Shown here: piece after piece, positions 16,610 to 25,574 of the stretch
Position numbering within the stretch: the stretch's first letter is position 1
Layout: every line of letters starts with the position of its first letter
Source of the DNA: Pseudomonas umsongensis
Lineage (GTDB): Bacteria; Pseudomonadota; Gammaproteobacteria; Pseudomonadales; Pseudomonadaceae
DNA: 64,000 bases
Assembly (NCBI RefSeq): GCF_002236105.1
Contig: NZ_NIWU01000007.1
Span: 186,001 to 250,000 of the forward strand
Reading direction: 5' to 3'
The notes under the pieces: generated by a model
Seen by the model: the letters and a program-made list of their open reading frames with translations, nothing else
Told to the model about the DNA's origin: nothing
Databases searched by the model: none
Program-made: the position numbers and the translations under genes

Positions 16610-17095
16610 ATGCCGTCGTTCGACGTGGTATCCGAACTGGACAAACACGAAGTCACCAACGCGGTCGAGAACGCCGTCAAGGAACTCGATCGTCGCTATG
16701 ACCTGAAAGGCAAAGGCAGCTTCGAGTTCAAGGAAAAGGACCTGACCGTCAACCTGACCGCTGAAGCGGATTTCCAGCTCGAAGCGATGATTGAGATCCT
16801 CAAGCTGGCCCTGGTCAAGCGCAAGATCGATGTGCAGTGCCTTGAGGTCAAGGATGCGTTTGCATCGGGCAAGCTGATGAAGCAGGAAGCTGTGCTCAAG
16901 GAAGGCATCGACAAGGAGCTGGCGAAGAAAATCGTCGCTCACGTCAAGGACGCCAAGCTGAAGGTGCAGGCCGCCATCCAGGGTGAGCAGGTGCGCATCA
17001 CCGGCAAGAAGCGTGACGACCTGCAGGAAGCCATTGCAGTGCTGCGCGCCAAGGAATTCGGCATGCCGCTGCAGTTCAACAACTTCCGCGACTGA
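16610..17095 (+). CDS. yajQ: YajQ family nucleotide / cyclic di-GMP-binding protein
   Basis: 161 residues, MPSFDVVSELDKHEVTNAV at the start and QFNNFRD at the end, matching the YajQ family (two ferredoxin-like folds). Family members in Xanthomonas and Pseudomonas bind cyclic di-GMP and bind nucleic acid or partner transcription factors. It is divergent from panE; the ribosome site GGAGAG precedes the ATG at good spacing. The upstream ATG at 16565 lacks conservation and was rejected. Confidence 0.92.
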   Translation: MPSFDVVSELDKHEVTNAVENAVKELDRRYDLKGKGSFEFKEKDLTVNLTAEADFQLEAMIEILKLALVKRKIDVQCLEVKDAFASGKLMKQEAVLKEGIDKELAKKIVAHVKDAKLKVQAAIQGEQVRITGKKRDDLQEAIAVLRAKEFGMPLQFNNFRD

Positions 17096-17236
17096 CGTGC
17101 AAGGCGGGAACCTCCAGGCGTTTTCGGCGTCCGAGGCCCAAGCAACGGCAGAAACGATCGATCCGCACAGGATTTGGTCTTTCTGCCGCTTTATTTTTCG
17201 CGTGCCGGGTAGCCGGAAAAATGCAGGAGAAAGCAG

Positions 17237-18079
17237 ATGGACTTAAATGCTGAAGTAGACAACCTGGTCAAGGTGTCCCAGTCCTGGATCCCGATGATCA
17301 TGGAATATGGCAGCCGTGTGCTGCTGGCAGTGATTACCCTGGCGATCGGCTGGTGGTTGATCAACAAGGTCACGCACAAGCTCGGTGGCCTGATAGCCCT
17401 GCGTAACGCTGATCTTGCGCTGCAAGGCTTTATCAGCAGCCTGGCGAACATCATTCTGAAGATCCTGCTGGTCGTCAGCGTGGCGTCGATGATTGGTGTG
17501 GAAACCACTTCGTTCGTGGCGGCAATCGGTGCGGCTGGCCTGGCCATTGGCCTGGCGTTGCAGGGCAGCCTGGCTAACTTCGCTGGCGGCGTGCTGATTC
17601 TGCTGTTCCGTCCTTTCCGTATCGGTGACTGGATCGAAGCCCAAGGCGTAGCGGGTACTGTCGACAGCATCCAGATCTTCCACACCGTGCTGCGCACCGG
17701 CGATAACAAGACCATCATCGTGCCTAACGGCAATCTGTCGAACGGCATCATCACCAACACCAACCGTCAACCGACCCGCAAGGTGGTATTTGATGTGGGT
17801 GTCGATTACGAAGCGGATTTGCAAAAGGCTCGTGAAGTCTTGCTGGAACTGGCCAAGGATCCGCGCGTGTTGGACGACCCGGCACCGCAAGCAGTCATTT
17901 CGACCCTGGGTGACAGTTCAATCACCGTTTCCCTGCGTGTCTGGGTGAAAACAGCGGATTACTGGGATGTGATGTTCATGTTTAACGAAAAGTCCCGTGA
18001 TCGATTGAAAGCGGTGGGTATTGACATTCCATTTCCTCAGCGTGTAGTTCGTGTGGTTCAGGAAGCGGCCGTACTGTAA
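17237..18079 (+). CDS. mscS: Small-conductance mechanosensitive channel MscS
   Basis: 280 residues, close to E. coli MscS (286). Three transmembrane helices are visible (about 25-48, 65-88, 93-125); the pore-lining TM3 has the Gly/Ala-rich GAAGLAIGLALQGSLANFAGG pattern, broken here as the family requires, followed by the beta domain with PFRIGDWI and the NGNLSNG segment. The heptameric inner-membrane channel opens on hypo-osmotic shock to release solutes. A GGAGAAAGC ribosome site precedes the ATG, and a terminator follows. Confidence 0.95.
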   Translation: MDLNAEVDNLVKVSQSWIPMIMEYGSRVLLAVITLAIGWWLINKVTHKLGGLIALRNADLALQGFISSLANIILKILLVVSVASMIGVETTSFVAAIGAAGLAIGLALQGSLANFAGGVLILLFRPFRIGDWIEAQGVAGTVDSIQIFHTVLRTGDNKTIIVPNGNLSNGIITNTNRQPTRKVVFDVGVDYEADLQKAREVLLELAKDPRVLDDPAPQAVISTLGDSSITVSLRVWVKTADYWDVMFMFNEKSRDRLKAVGIDIPFPQRVVRVVQEAAVL

Positions 18080-18104
18080 GCCTGTTTGTTAGTTGTTACA
18101 TAAG

Positions 18105-18137
18105 CCCAAGAGGTGAATAGTCTCTTGGGTTTTTTTG
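18105..18137 (+). terminator. Terminator after mscS
   Basis: Stem CCCAAGAG / CTCTTGGG with a 9-nt loop followed by a run of eight T, 25 bp after the mscS stop. Confidence 0.9.
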
Positions 18138-18220
18138 TGACTGTTGATGAGTTCATTGAAAAAAGTATTAACGTTATGCGCGCAAGTTGCTTGCGGCAGC
18201 GTTTGCCATGTGGCATGCAT

Positions 18221-18253
18221 AAAAAAACCGCCCACCTGAAAAGGTGGGCGGTT
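18221..18253 (-). terminator. Terminator after the OprD-family porin gene
   Basis: A 12-bp perfect stem AACCGCCCACCT / AGGTGGGCGGTT with a GAAA loop; on the minus strand it is followed by a T-run (A-run at 18221-18227). It lies 34 bp beyond the porin stop. Confidence 0.9.
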
Positions 18254-18286
18254 CTTGATCTACGCAGTTGCCTACTTACACCCTGA

Positions 18287-19615
18287 TTACAGGATGCTCA
18301 GTGGGTACTCGATGATCAGGCGGGTGTCGTAGACGTCAGACGAGTAGCCGCTGTACGCGCCGTTCGAGCGGTAGTTGGCGAAACGTGCACGGAACGACAG
18401 GTCTTTTGCTGGACCTTCCTGTACGACGTACTTGGACTCCAGGTTCCACTCGTTTTCCTTACCTTCACCCAGACCGTTGGTCTTGATGTTGTCACCCATT
18501 ACGTAACGGGTCATGAAGCTCAGGCCAGGAACGCCGTATTGCGCCATGTTCAGGTCGTAGCGAGCTTGGTAGGATTTCTCCTCGCGGCCCACGAAGTCAG
18601 AGATCTGAATGGAGTTGGATACGAAGATGGTGCTGTTGCCGTCAACGCCGTAGTAGTAAGCGTTGTCGCCGCTCGACTGCTGGTAGGCCAGGGTGAACTT
18701 GTGCGCGCCCAGGCTATAGGCAGCTGCCAGGGACCACAGGTTGTTGTCCACACCCAGGGTGCCGTCGCCGATCGCGTCAACCAGGTCGCCACGCTTGTCG
18801 CCCTTGGTTTTGTAGCCGTTGAGGTCGAAGTTCAGCGATTGTTCATCGTTGATTGGCACAGTCAGGTTCATGTTGACGTAGTACTTCTTGAAGTACTCTT
18901 CAGCATCCGACGCAGCGACGGCAGCGCTGAAGTTGTCGGTGAAGGCGTAGCTGGCACCGAAGATGTTGATGCCATCGCTCAGGCCTTTGCCGTGGTTGCC
19001 ATCTTCATCTGTCAGGCCGCCGATGCTGTCACGGGCCATACCGGTTTGCTTGCTCAGCGCGGTGAAGCGACCAGCGCTCACTTCCAGGCCTTTGATTTCC
19101 TTGGAAGTCAACAGGGTACCGGTAGCAACTTCTGGCAGCATACGGCTGTCGTCGGTAGCGAATACTGGGCTGGCAACGAACTGCTGGCCGTATTTCAGGA
19201 CGGTGTCGGACAAACGCAGTTTCACTGCACCGCCAACCTTGCCTTGGGATTTTTCCGGGTTGCCATCGCTGTCGTTAGCGAACAGGCCGTTACCACGCTT
19301 GCCCGAGCCACCGTCCAGTTTGACAGCGCCCATGGCCATGGCGTCGAGGCCGAAACCAACAATACCTTGAGTGAAGCCCGACTCGTAAGTGAGCAACTGG
19401 CTCAGACCGGAGTCCTGGCGATAGCCGGCGGTGCCGCTCGATGGGTTGCTTGCACCGTTTTTGTAGTCGCGGTTCATGTACTCAAAACGAGTTTTGAGTT
19501 TCAGGCTCGAATCATCGATGAAACCCTTGGACTCGTCCTGGGACGACGCCACTGCGAACTGCGAGGTACCAGCTGCAACAGCCAGTGCGATCATGCTCCA
19601 CTTCATCACGCGCAT
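18287..19615 (-). CDS. OprD-family outer membrane porin
   Basis: 442 residues with a clear signal peptide (MRVMKWSMIALAVAAGTSQF, cleavage after ...AVA near residue 23) and a C-terminal beta-signal ending IIEYPLSIL. Body motifs ESGFTQGIVGFGLDA, GPAKDLSFR and LTYESG are typical of the 18-strand OprD/OccD-OccK channels for small carboxylates and basic amino acids. An AAGGAG ribosome site stands about 9 bases before the ATG. By neighbours (HIT, slyX, dps, aspS downstream) it occupies the locus of P. aeruginosa oprD (PA0958), but the sequence differs in loop regions, so the substrate is left open. Confidence 0.92.
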   Translation of the reverse strand: MRVMKWSMIALAVAAGTSQFAVASSQDESKGFIDDSSLKLKTRFEYMNRDYKNGASNPSSGTAGYRQDSGLSQLLTYESGFTQGIVGFGLDAMAMGAVKLDGGSGKRGNGLFANDSDGNPEKSQGKVGGAVKLRLSDTVLKYGQQFVASPVFATDDSRMLPEVATGTLLTSKEIKGLEVSAGRFTALSKQTGMARDSIGGLTDEDGNHGKGLSDGINIFGASYAFTDNFSAAVAASDAEEYFKKYYVNMNLTVPINDEQSLNFDLNGYKTKGDKRGDLVDAIGDGTLGVDNNLWSLAAAYSLGAHKFTLAYQQSSGDNAYYYGVDGNSTIFVSNSIQISDFVGREEKSYQARYDLNMAQYGVPGLSFMTRYVMGDNIKTNGLGEGKENEWNLESKYVVQEGPAKDLSFRARFANYRSNGAYSGYSSDVYDTRLIIEYPLSIL

Positions 19616-20521
19616 CGTGATTTGCTCCTTTGGTTTTTAGAAGAGTACTGCCGCTCCACCTGTTTTATTATCTGGGCGGCTCTTTCTTTTTGTGTCGGCG
19701 CAAACTTATATCACGCCGACAATGTTGGCGATACTTGCGCATCTATCCTTTCAGCTTCTTTACGACCCTGTCGTAAACGGCTAGCTAGATGTCGCAAATT
19801 TACAGCCCCGATGCAACCGGACTGACAACTTTAATGCTGTTTTTCTGGACTGGCGCATCGATAAAAAGAGTCCCTGGTGAAACGTTTGAATCTCCATCGG
19901 GCTACCCTGCCACTGTTTTTTTTGGTCTTGAGGCTGGCCGCTTCCCGCGGTGCCTTATAGACGATGTGGGTATCAATGCAACAAGCGTGCACAAATCAGA
20001 ACTCCATCGATGTTTTTTTCTGTCTGGCTGCTTGAAGCGGTAAAAACCTCATAAAACCGGGGGGCTCATGCTGCTTTATTTCAAGCTTGACGTAGGGGTG
20101 GGCATCGTGTTTGACCTCCATGTCTGGCCGCGTGACATGCAAAAGCGTTACCGGTTCACCCCGCCAGTGAGTAAATGGCGGATATGCGAAGCACTCAGCG
20201 TAGACGTACTGTGCGGTTTTGGTGCAAAAAATTTCAATGACTGTACTGAATTCAAACAGTCGGAGTTTTTAGGTGACGTGGGCGGGCCGTAGCGTTCTGG
20301 TCATTTTCGCGTTTTTTGCAGCCCATTGGTTCTATATTGGTGCTTTTTCGCAGGAAATGTCTCATCTCGGGGCGCGCATGTACCATTTGTGGATCCTCGA
20401 ACAGCGTGGGCGGTGGTTCACAGCAAAGCTGGCAAGGTATGCTGCCGTCCAGTGGCTTGGCGTACGATCTCACTGGATGGGCGCTAAGCTGAATAATGAT
20501 GACCTGGCGGGAGTATGTGCA
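19616..20521. other. Long intergenic region between porin and HIT genes
   Basis: About 900 bp without a gene I can support. The left end must hold the porin promoter. Two short forward frames (19789-20043 and 20068-20292) lack ribosome sites and recognisable composition. The stretch 20273-20521 is open in frame with the HIT gene. The base composition is more AT-rich than neighbouring genes, which would fit regulatory RNA or relict sequence. Confidence 0.5.
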
Positions 20522-20947
20522 GTGTTCGCTTTAGATCCACGACTTCAACAAGACACACTACCGATTGGCGATTTCCCGCTTTGTCGGTTGCTGCTGTCCA
20601 ATGATTCGAACTATCCCTGGTTCATCCTCGTGCCACGCAGGGACGATATCAGCGAGATATTTCAGTTAAGTGTCGCCGATCAGCAGCAGCTGTGGCAGGA
20701 AACGACCTCGTTGGCAGAGTTGCTCAAGGACTCGTTCGATGCCGACAAGCTGAACGTCGCTGCCCTGGGCAACGTGGTCAGTCAGTTGCACATGCATGTG
20801 ATCGTGCGCAAGCATGAAGACGCGGCCTGGCCGGCACCTATCTGGGGCAAGCACCCGGCCAAACCTTACAGTGCAGAGCAGGTCGAGGCGATTCGCGAAC
20901 GGCTGCGTCTGGTGTTGACCGATGATTTCAAGTTTGAGGAGGGTTGA
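20522..20947 (+). CDS. HIT-domain protein
   Basis: 141 residues from a GTG (VFALDPRLQQDTLPIGDF...). The histidine triad appears as QLHMHVIVRK near residue 92, the HxHxH-like catalytic motif of HIT nucleotide hydrolases and transferases, and LVPRR (~42-46) is also typical. The frame is open a further 83 codons upstream, but the conserved family start is at FALDPRLQQDT and a GGGAG ribosome site stands about 8 bases before the GTG. It is followed 3 bp later by slyX. Substrate is unknown; probably a nucleotide-conjugate hydrolase. Confidence 0.85.
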   Translation: MFALDPRLQQDTLPIGDFPLCRLLLSNDSNYPWFILVPRRDDISEIFQLSVADQQQLWQETTSLAELLKDSFDADKLNVAALGNVVSQLHMHVIVRKHEDAAWPAPIWGKHPAKPYSAEQVEAIRERLRLVLTDDFKFEEG

Positions 20948-20950
20948 ATC

Positions 20951-21157
20951 ATGAGCCTCGAAGAGCGCGTCACCGACCTTGAAAGCCGCCTGGCGTTTCA
21001 GGATGACACCATCCAGGCATTGAATGATGTCCTGGTGGCGCAGCAGCGGGTTGTCGAACGCCTGCAGCTGCAAATGGCCGCGCTCCTCAAGCGGCAAGAG
21101 GAAATGGTCGGCCAGTTCGAGTCTTTCGAAGAGGAAGCGCCACCGCCGCATTATTAA
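20951..21157 (+). CDS. slyX: SlyX family protein
   Basis: 68 residues, MSLEERVTDLESRLAFQDDT at the start and the proline-rich PPPHY at the end, both typical of SlyX. The whole protein is a predicted coiled coil. SlyX has no established biochemical role. The GGAGGG ribosome site lies in the end of the HIT gene, and the two are cotranscribed. A bidirectional terminator follows. Confidence 0.9.
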   Translation: MSLEERVTDLESRLAFQDDTIQALNDVLVAQQRVVERLQLQMAALLKRQEEMVGQFESFEEEAPPPHY

Positions 21158-21185
21158 GTAGTAGCGCTGGAAGAAACGCAGGCAT

Positions 21186-21217
21186 AAAAAAACCGCGAAC
21201 TCGTTCGCGGTTTTTTT
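21186..21217. terminator. Bidirectional terminator between slyX and the cold-shock-domain gene
   Basis: Perfect palindrome AACCGCGAAC / GTTCGCGGTT flanked by A7 and T7, so it can stop transcription from both convergent genes. Confidence 0.95.
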
Positions 21218-21228
21218 ATTGCCGTTGA

Positions 21229-21831
21229 TCAGCGTCGCGGCAGGGCGGCGATGACGTCTTCGGCTTGCAGGCCTTTGTCACGATTCATGACGGAGAACTC
21301 GACGCGCTGGCCTTCGACCAGAACGCGATGGCCTTCACCGCGAATGGCCCGGAAGTGCACGAAAATATCATCGCCGGAGTCGCGGGAAATAAAGCCGAAG
21401 CCTTTGGAGGTATTGAACCACTTGACGGTACCGGTATCGCGGTTGCTCATGTCATAGCTAGGCGAAGCGGCGGCCGGTGACGATTTGTAGAAGCTGATGG
21501 CCAGGTGCAGGGCAACAGCGATCAGGGCTGCAACCAGGCTGAACAGCACGGCGGGCTGACCGGCAATGACCGAAATCTCCGCGATCAGCGTCAGGGTTTG
21601 CAGGACGACAGCCAACACCAGCAGGGCGCTGACCAGGTTCTGCAATTGATGGCGCGGGCCTTTGTTCCAGTAAGGGATAACTGGAGCAAGTGTCAGGTTG
21701 AGCAGGCCAAAAAAGGCCAGGTACAGCGCCTCGGGTTGTTGCAGGTAAGGCAGGGCTTCGGATCGCAGGCTAGGGAAGAAGGACAGCAGCAAGGCCGCTG
21801 CGCCTATCAGCAGGTGGACGATTTTCAACAT
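21229..21831 (-). CDS. Membrane protein with C-terminal cold-shock domain
   Basis: 200 residues. The first ~120 contain four hydrophobic segments (about 3-20, 34-52, 65-83, 90-112). A short linker (SSPAAASPSYDMSNRD) leads to a full cold-shock domain at ~130-198, with the RNP1-like KGFGFISRD and RNP2-like DIFVHFRAI motifs. A membrane-tethered single-strand nucleic-acid-binding protein is the simplest reading. The position next to slyX and dps matches a conserved Pseudomonas gene. Function unknown; the cold-shock domain may act on mRNA at the membrane. Confidence 0.85.
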   Translation of the reverse strand: MLKIVHLLIGAAALLLSFFPSLRSEALPYLQQPEALYLAFFGLLNLTLAPVIPYWNKGPRHQLQNLVSALLVLAVVLQTLTLIAEISVIAGQPAVLFSLVAALIAVALHLAISFYKSSPAAASPSYDMSNRDTGTVKWFNTSKGFGFISRDSGDDIFVHFRAIRGEGHRVLVEGQRVEFSVMNRDKGLQAEDVIAALPRR

Positions 21832-22137
21832 TTTGATTAACTCACGTTAAGACAGCTCACAAGGAAGAGCTGATGGCGCACGGTTCGCTTCGGAATAAAT
21901 AAGAGGCGTTGGACACGTGCCCGGTATCAGCCTATGCGTAGCACCCGAAAAAATAGGCACTGACGACACGCGGTCTATTTAACAGCAAAGCTGCAGGCTA
22001 CTCAAATCAAGGAGTCCAGCGGTGCATCGCAGCCCTTGCTGTCGCCCGCCGAGGCTTGCGGGCTGCAGCCTGGCGACAGGCTTGCTAGAGTGGTCCTGCA
22101 CCTGTTGGATGAACTTCATCACCTTTAGGGGAAAAAC
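21832..22137. other. Intergenic region upstream of dps
   Basis: Divergent promoter space between the membrane cold-shock-domain gene and dps. I see no gene and no confident operator; dps has an AGGGGAAAA ribosome site just before its ATG. Confidence 0.4.
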
Positions 22138-22608
22138 ATGGCAATCGATATCGGTATCAGTGAAGAGGATCGCAAGTCCATCGTCGACGGACTTTCTCGT
22201 CTGCTGTCGGACACCTATGTGCTTTACCTGAAAACCCATAACTTCCATTGGAACGTCACCGGCCCGATGTTTCGCACCCTGCATTTGATGTTCGAGGAGC
22301 AATATAACGAGTTGGCCTTGGCGGTCGATTCGATTGCCGAGCGAATTCGCGCGCTCGGGTTCCCGGCCCCGGGCGCCTATTCCGTTTATGCGCGCTTGTC
22401 TTCCATCAAGGAGGAAGAGGGTGTGCCGGCTGCCGAAGACATGATCAGGCAACTGGTGGCGGGGCAGGAGGCTGTCACGCGCACCGCCCGAGGGATCTTC
22501 CCGTTGCTCGAAAAAGTCAGCGACGAGCCTACGGCTGACCTGCTGACCCAACGCATGCAGGTCCACGAGAAAACCGCGTGGATGCTGCGCGCACTCTTGG
22601 ATCAATGA
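22138..22608 (+). CDS. dps: Dps-family DNA-protecting ferritin
   Basis: 156 residues. The intersubunit ferroxidase motif is visible as THNFHWNVTGPMF with the downstream LHLMFEEQYNEL helix (His ~37, Glu and Asp further on), which binds and oxidises iron with hydrogen peroxide. The protein forms a 12-mer shell in the cytoplasm that stores iron and limits hydroxyl radicals. The N-terminus lacks a long Lys-rich tail, so DNA binding may be weak. By neighbours it equals P. aeruginosa PA0962. Confidence 0.92.
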   Translation: MAIDIGISEEDRKSIVDGLSRLLSDTYVLYLKTHNFHWNVTGPMFRTLHLMFEEQYNELALAVDSIAERIRALGFPAPGAYSVYARLSSIKEEEGVPAAEDMIRQLVAGQEAVTRTARGIFPLLEKVSDEPTADLLTQRMQVHEKTAWMLRALLDQ

Positions 22609-22864
22609 TGCACTGGCGCGTGGATGGCATTGTTGTTCGCGCGCTCCTTTTCGTCAGAATGGCACCCAGTTGATTGAGCGAATATTCGCTCGTTGCTGTA
22701 GGAAAAGTGCCTGACTAGGACGCTCTCCCTCATCCGCCTTCCGTTGTTGGCTTATCCTACGCGGATGGTCATAAAGTCATCTGGCTATAACTTTGCCCTG
22801 GCGTTTTTATAAGCACTCACATTGCTCTTATAGAAACCGCAAATGGCAAAGGAGTGTCAGCGAT

Positions 22865-23203
22865 ATGGAATATGAAGGCAGGAGAGCTGAGGGGCGGGGC
22901 GGGCAGACCAAGGATATAACGGTCGATCCATTTGTCAGTGAGTTCGATATGGGGTTGGCCCGGCCGTTGTCCCGATCGGTGCGATTGAATGGCTTTGCCA
23001 CCTGTTTGCGGCTTGAGCAGGTGTATTGGGATATTTTAGCCGACATGGCCAGGGTCAATAGCTGTTCGGTCAGCGCGTTGCTGTCCCATGTCGATCGCCA
23101 AGTGCATTTGCGTCATGGCGGGGTGAGAAATTTCAGCGGGCTGGTGCGGGTGGTCTGTGTTGTCCACAGTCGCAAGGAGGGGCGTTGCCCGGTTCTGGCT
23201 TGA
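22865..23203 (+). CDS. Ribbon-helix-helix domain protein
   Basis: 112 residues. The central part (about 38-75), with SRSVRLNGFATCLRLEQVYW followed by DILADMARVNSCSVSALLSHV, fits the RHH_4-type ribbon-helix-helix fold: a short strand (SVRLNG) then two helices. The N-terminal ~35 residues are charged and probably disordered. The ATG has a good AAGGAG site about 11 bases upstream. Probably a small DNA-binding or structural protein; no target is evident. Confidence 0.7.
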   Translation: MEYEGRRAEGRGGQTKDITVDPFVSEFDMGLARPLSRSVRLNGFATCLRLEQVYWDILADMARVNSCSVSALLSHVDRQVHLRHGGVRNFSGLVRVVCVVHSRKEGRCPVLA

Positions 23204-23339
23204 ACCTGATGTATCAAAGGGCAGCGTGTCGATCTGTGCAGTCTTACGGCTGCACAGGCTGCATTTAATGGATATAATCCCGCTCTTTGCCGCAAAACCC
23301 AGCGTGCGCGGTAGCAATCTGATCGCCGAGACAACCCCC

Positions 23340-23561
23340 ATGCCGATGTACGATTACCAATGTGCTTCCTGTGGTCATCAGTTGGAAGCCATTCAAAAGA
23401 TCAGCGATGCACCGTTGGTCGACTGCCCTGCGTGCCAGGCGCCAGAGCTTAAGAAGATGCTGTCCATGCCAGGCTTCCGCCTCAGCGGCACAGGCTGGTA
23501 CGAGACCGATTTCAAGACCGGTTCCAAGAAGAACCTGGCCGGCGGCGACAAAGCTGACTAG
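23340..23561 (+). CDS. FmdB-type zinc-ribbon protein
   Basis: 73 residues starting MPMYDYQCASCGHQLE. Two CxxC pairs (CASC, then CPAC about 20 residues later) form the FmdB/CxxC_CxxC_SSSS zinc ribbon. A second in-frame ATG 6 bases on is possible. It lies 110 bp upstream of aspS, the usual location in Pseudomonas. The role of this family is not established; regulation of transcription or assembly is often suggested. Confidence 0.88.
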   Translation: MPMYDYQCASCGHQLEAIQKISDAPLVDCPACQAPELKKMLSMPGFRLSGTGWYETDFKTGSKKNLAGGDKAD

Positions 23562-23670
23562 GTTTCAGGGCCTGAGTTGAACCACACGCGCGAGCTCTTG
23601 CGTCATCCGCCAGCGGATCGGCGCAGGAGCTCCAAACGAATGTCGAATTACGAGAAGTGAAACCACTACC

Positions 23671-25446
23671 ATGATGCGCAGCCATTATTGCGGCCAACTG
23701 AACGAAAGCCTGGACGGCCAGGAAATTACCCTTTGCGGATGGGTCCACCGTCGCCGTGACCACGGTGGGGTGATTTTCCTCGATATCCGTGATCGTGATG
23801 GTCTGGCCCAGGTGGTGTTCGATCCGGACCGCGCTGAAACCTTCGCCGCCGCCGATCGCGTGCGCAGCGAGTACGTCGTGAAGATCACCGGCAAGGTTCG
23901 CCTGCGTCCGGCCGGTGCCACCAACGCCAACATGGCGTCGGGCATGATCGAAGTCCTGGGCTATGAGCTGGAAGTGCTGAACGAGTCGGAAACCCCGCCG
24001 TTCCCGCTGAACGAGTTTTCCGACGTCGGCGAAGAAACCCGCCTGCGCTATCGCTTCCTGGATCTGCGTCGTCCTGAAATGGCCGAGAAGCTGCGCTTGC
24101 GTTCGCGCATGACCACCAGTATCCGTCGCTTCCTGGACGAGAACGGTTTCCTCGACGTCGAAACGCCGATCCTGACCCGCGCCACTCCTGAAGGCGCGCG
24201 TGATTACCTGGTACCAAGCCGTACCCACGCCGGTTCGTTCTTTGCCCTGCCGCAATCGCCACAGCTGTTCAAGCAGCTGCTGATGGTGGCTGGCTTCGAT
24301 CGCTACTACCAGATCGCCAAGTGCTTCCGTGACGAGGACCTGCGTGCCGACCGTCAGCCGGAATTCACCCAGATCGACATCGAGACCAGTTTCCTCGATG
24401 AAAAAGAGATCATGGGCCTGACCGAACAAATGATCCGCAACCTGTTCAAGGAAGTGCTGGGTCTGGAATTCGGCGAGTTCCCGCACATGACGTTCGAAGA
24501 AGCCATGCGCCGCTACGGTTCCGACAAGCCAGACCTGCGTAACCCGCTGGAACTGGTGGACGTTGCCGACCAGCTCAAGGAAGTCGATTTCAAGGTGTTC
24601 AGCGGCCCGGCCAACGATCCTAAATGCCGCATCGCCGCTCTGCGTGTTCCAGGCGGGGCAAGCATGCCGCGCAAGCAGATCGACGACTACACCAAGTTTG
24701 TCGGTATCTACGGTGCCAAGGGCCTGGCGTACATCAAGGTCAACGAGCGCGCCAAAGGCGTCGAAGGCCTGCAATCGCCAATCGTGAAGAACATTCCCGA
24801 AGCCAACCTCAACGTGATCCTCGATCGCGTTGGTGCGGTCGATGGCGATATCGTGTTCTTCGGTGCCGATAAAGCCAAGATCGTCAGCGAAGCCCTGGGT
24901 GCCCTGCGTATCAAGCTCGGCCACGACCTGGAACTGCTGACCTGCAAGTGGGCGCCAATGTGGGTCGTCGACTTCCCGATGTTCGAAGAGAACGACGACG
25001 GCAGCTTCACCGCGTTGCACCACCCGTTCACCGCGCCGAAGTGCACCCCGGCAGAGCTGGAAGCCAACCCGGCTGGCGCCCTGTCCCGTGCCTACGACAT
25101 GGTATTGAACGGTACCGAGCTCGGTGGCGGTTCGATCCGTATTCACCGCAAAGAGATGCAGCAGTCGGTCTTCCGTCTGCTGGGTATCAATGAAGCGGAA
25201 CAGGAAGAGAAATTCGGCTTCCTGCTCGACGCCCTGAAGTACGGCGCGCCGCCGCACGGTGGCCTGGCCTTCGGCCTGGACCGCCTGGTGATGTTGATGA
25301 CCGGTGCCCAGTCGATCCGTGAAGTGATCGCCTTCCCGAAAACCCAGAGCGCGGCGGACGTCATGACTCAGGCGCCGGGTCAGGTCGATGCCAAGGCATT
25401 GCGTGAACTGCACATTCGTCTGCGCGAAACGCCCAAGGCAGAGTAA
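23671..25446 (+). CDS. aspS: Aspartyl-tRNA synthetase
   Basis: 591 residues. Order: N-terminal OB anticodon-binding domain (CGWVHRRRDHGG near 22), class II catalytic motif 2 (FRDEDLRADRQPEFTQID, ~219-236), GAD insertion domain (~290-420) and motif 3 (GLAFGLDRLVM, ~530). It charges tRNA-Asp and, in organisms without AsnRS, also tRNA-Asn (non-discriminating form); which type applies here cannot be read with certainty. Followed by a terminator and yebC. Confidence 0.98.
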   Translation: MMRSHYCGQLNESLDGQEITLCGWVHRRRDHGGVIFLDIRDRDGLAQVVFDPDRAETFAAADRVRSEYVVKITGKVRLRPAGATNANMASGMIEVLGYELEVLNESETPPFPLNEFSDVGEETRLRYRFLDLRRPEMAEKLRLRSRMTTSIRRFLDENGFLDVETPILTRATPEGARDYLVPSRTHAGSFFALPQSPQLFKQLLMVAGFDRYYQIAKCFRDEDLRADRQPEFTQIDIETSFLDEKEIMGLTEQMIRNLFKEVLGLEFGEFPHMTFEEAMRRYGSDKPDLRNPLELVDVADQLKEVDFKVFSGPANDPKCRIAALRVPGGASMPRKQIDDYTKFVGIYGAKGLAYIKVNERAKGVEGLQSPIVKNIPEANLNVILDRVGAVDGDIVFFGADKAKIVSEALGALRIKLGHDLELLTCKWAPMWVVDFPMFEENDDGSFTALHHPFTAPKCTPAELEANPAGALSRAYDMVLNGTELGGGSIRIHRKEMQQSVFRLLGINEAEQEEKFGFLLDALKYGAPPHGGLAFGLDRLVMLMTGAQSIREVIAFPKTQSAADVMTQAPGQVDAKALRELHIRLRETPKAE

Positions 25447-25456
25447 GGTTCACCTG

Positions 25457-25483
25457 AAGGGCGCATCTGCGGATGCGCCCTTT
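25457..25483 (+). terminator. Terminator after aspS
   Basis: An 11-bp perfect stem AAGGGCGCATC / GATGCGCCCTT with a TGCG loop, ending in TTTCT, 10 bp after the aspS stop. Confidence 0.8.
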
Positions 25484-25574
25484 CTGCATATGTAGAGCAA
25501 TCCAAGATTTTTGTTTGCCGGCCGAAGCGATGCAGCGGGGCGGGCAATGTGTCAAAGAGAATTCGGAGCGAGTT

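Noticed and set aside
19789..20292. Two short forward frames (84 and 74 codons) before the HIT gene
   Set aside because: No ribosome sites, odd composition and no recognisable motif; better treated as non-coding.
23512..25413. 633-codon minus-strand frame opposite aspS
   Set aside because: Shadow of aspS; no family resemblance.
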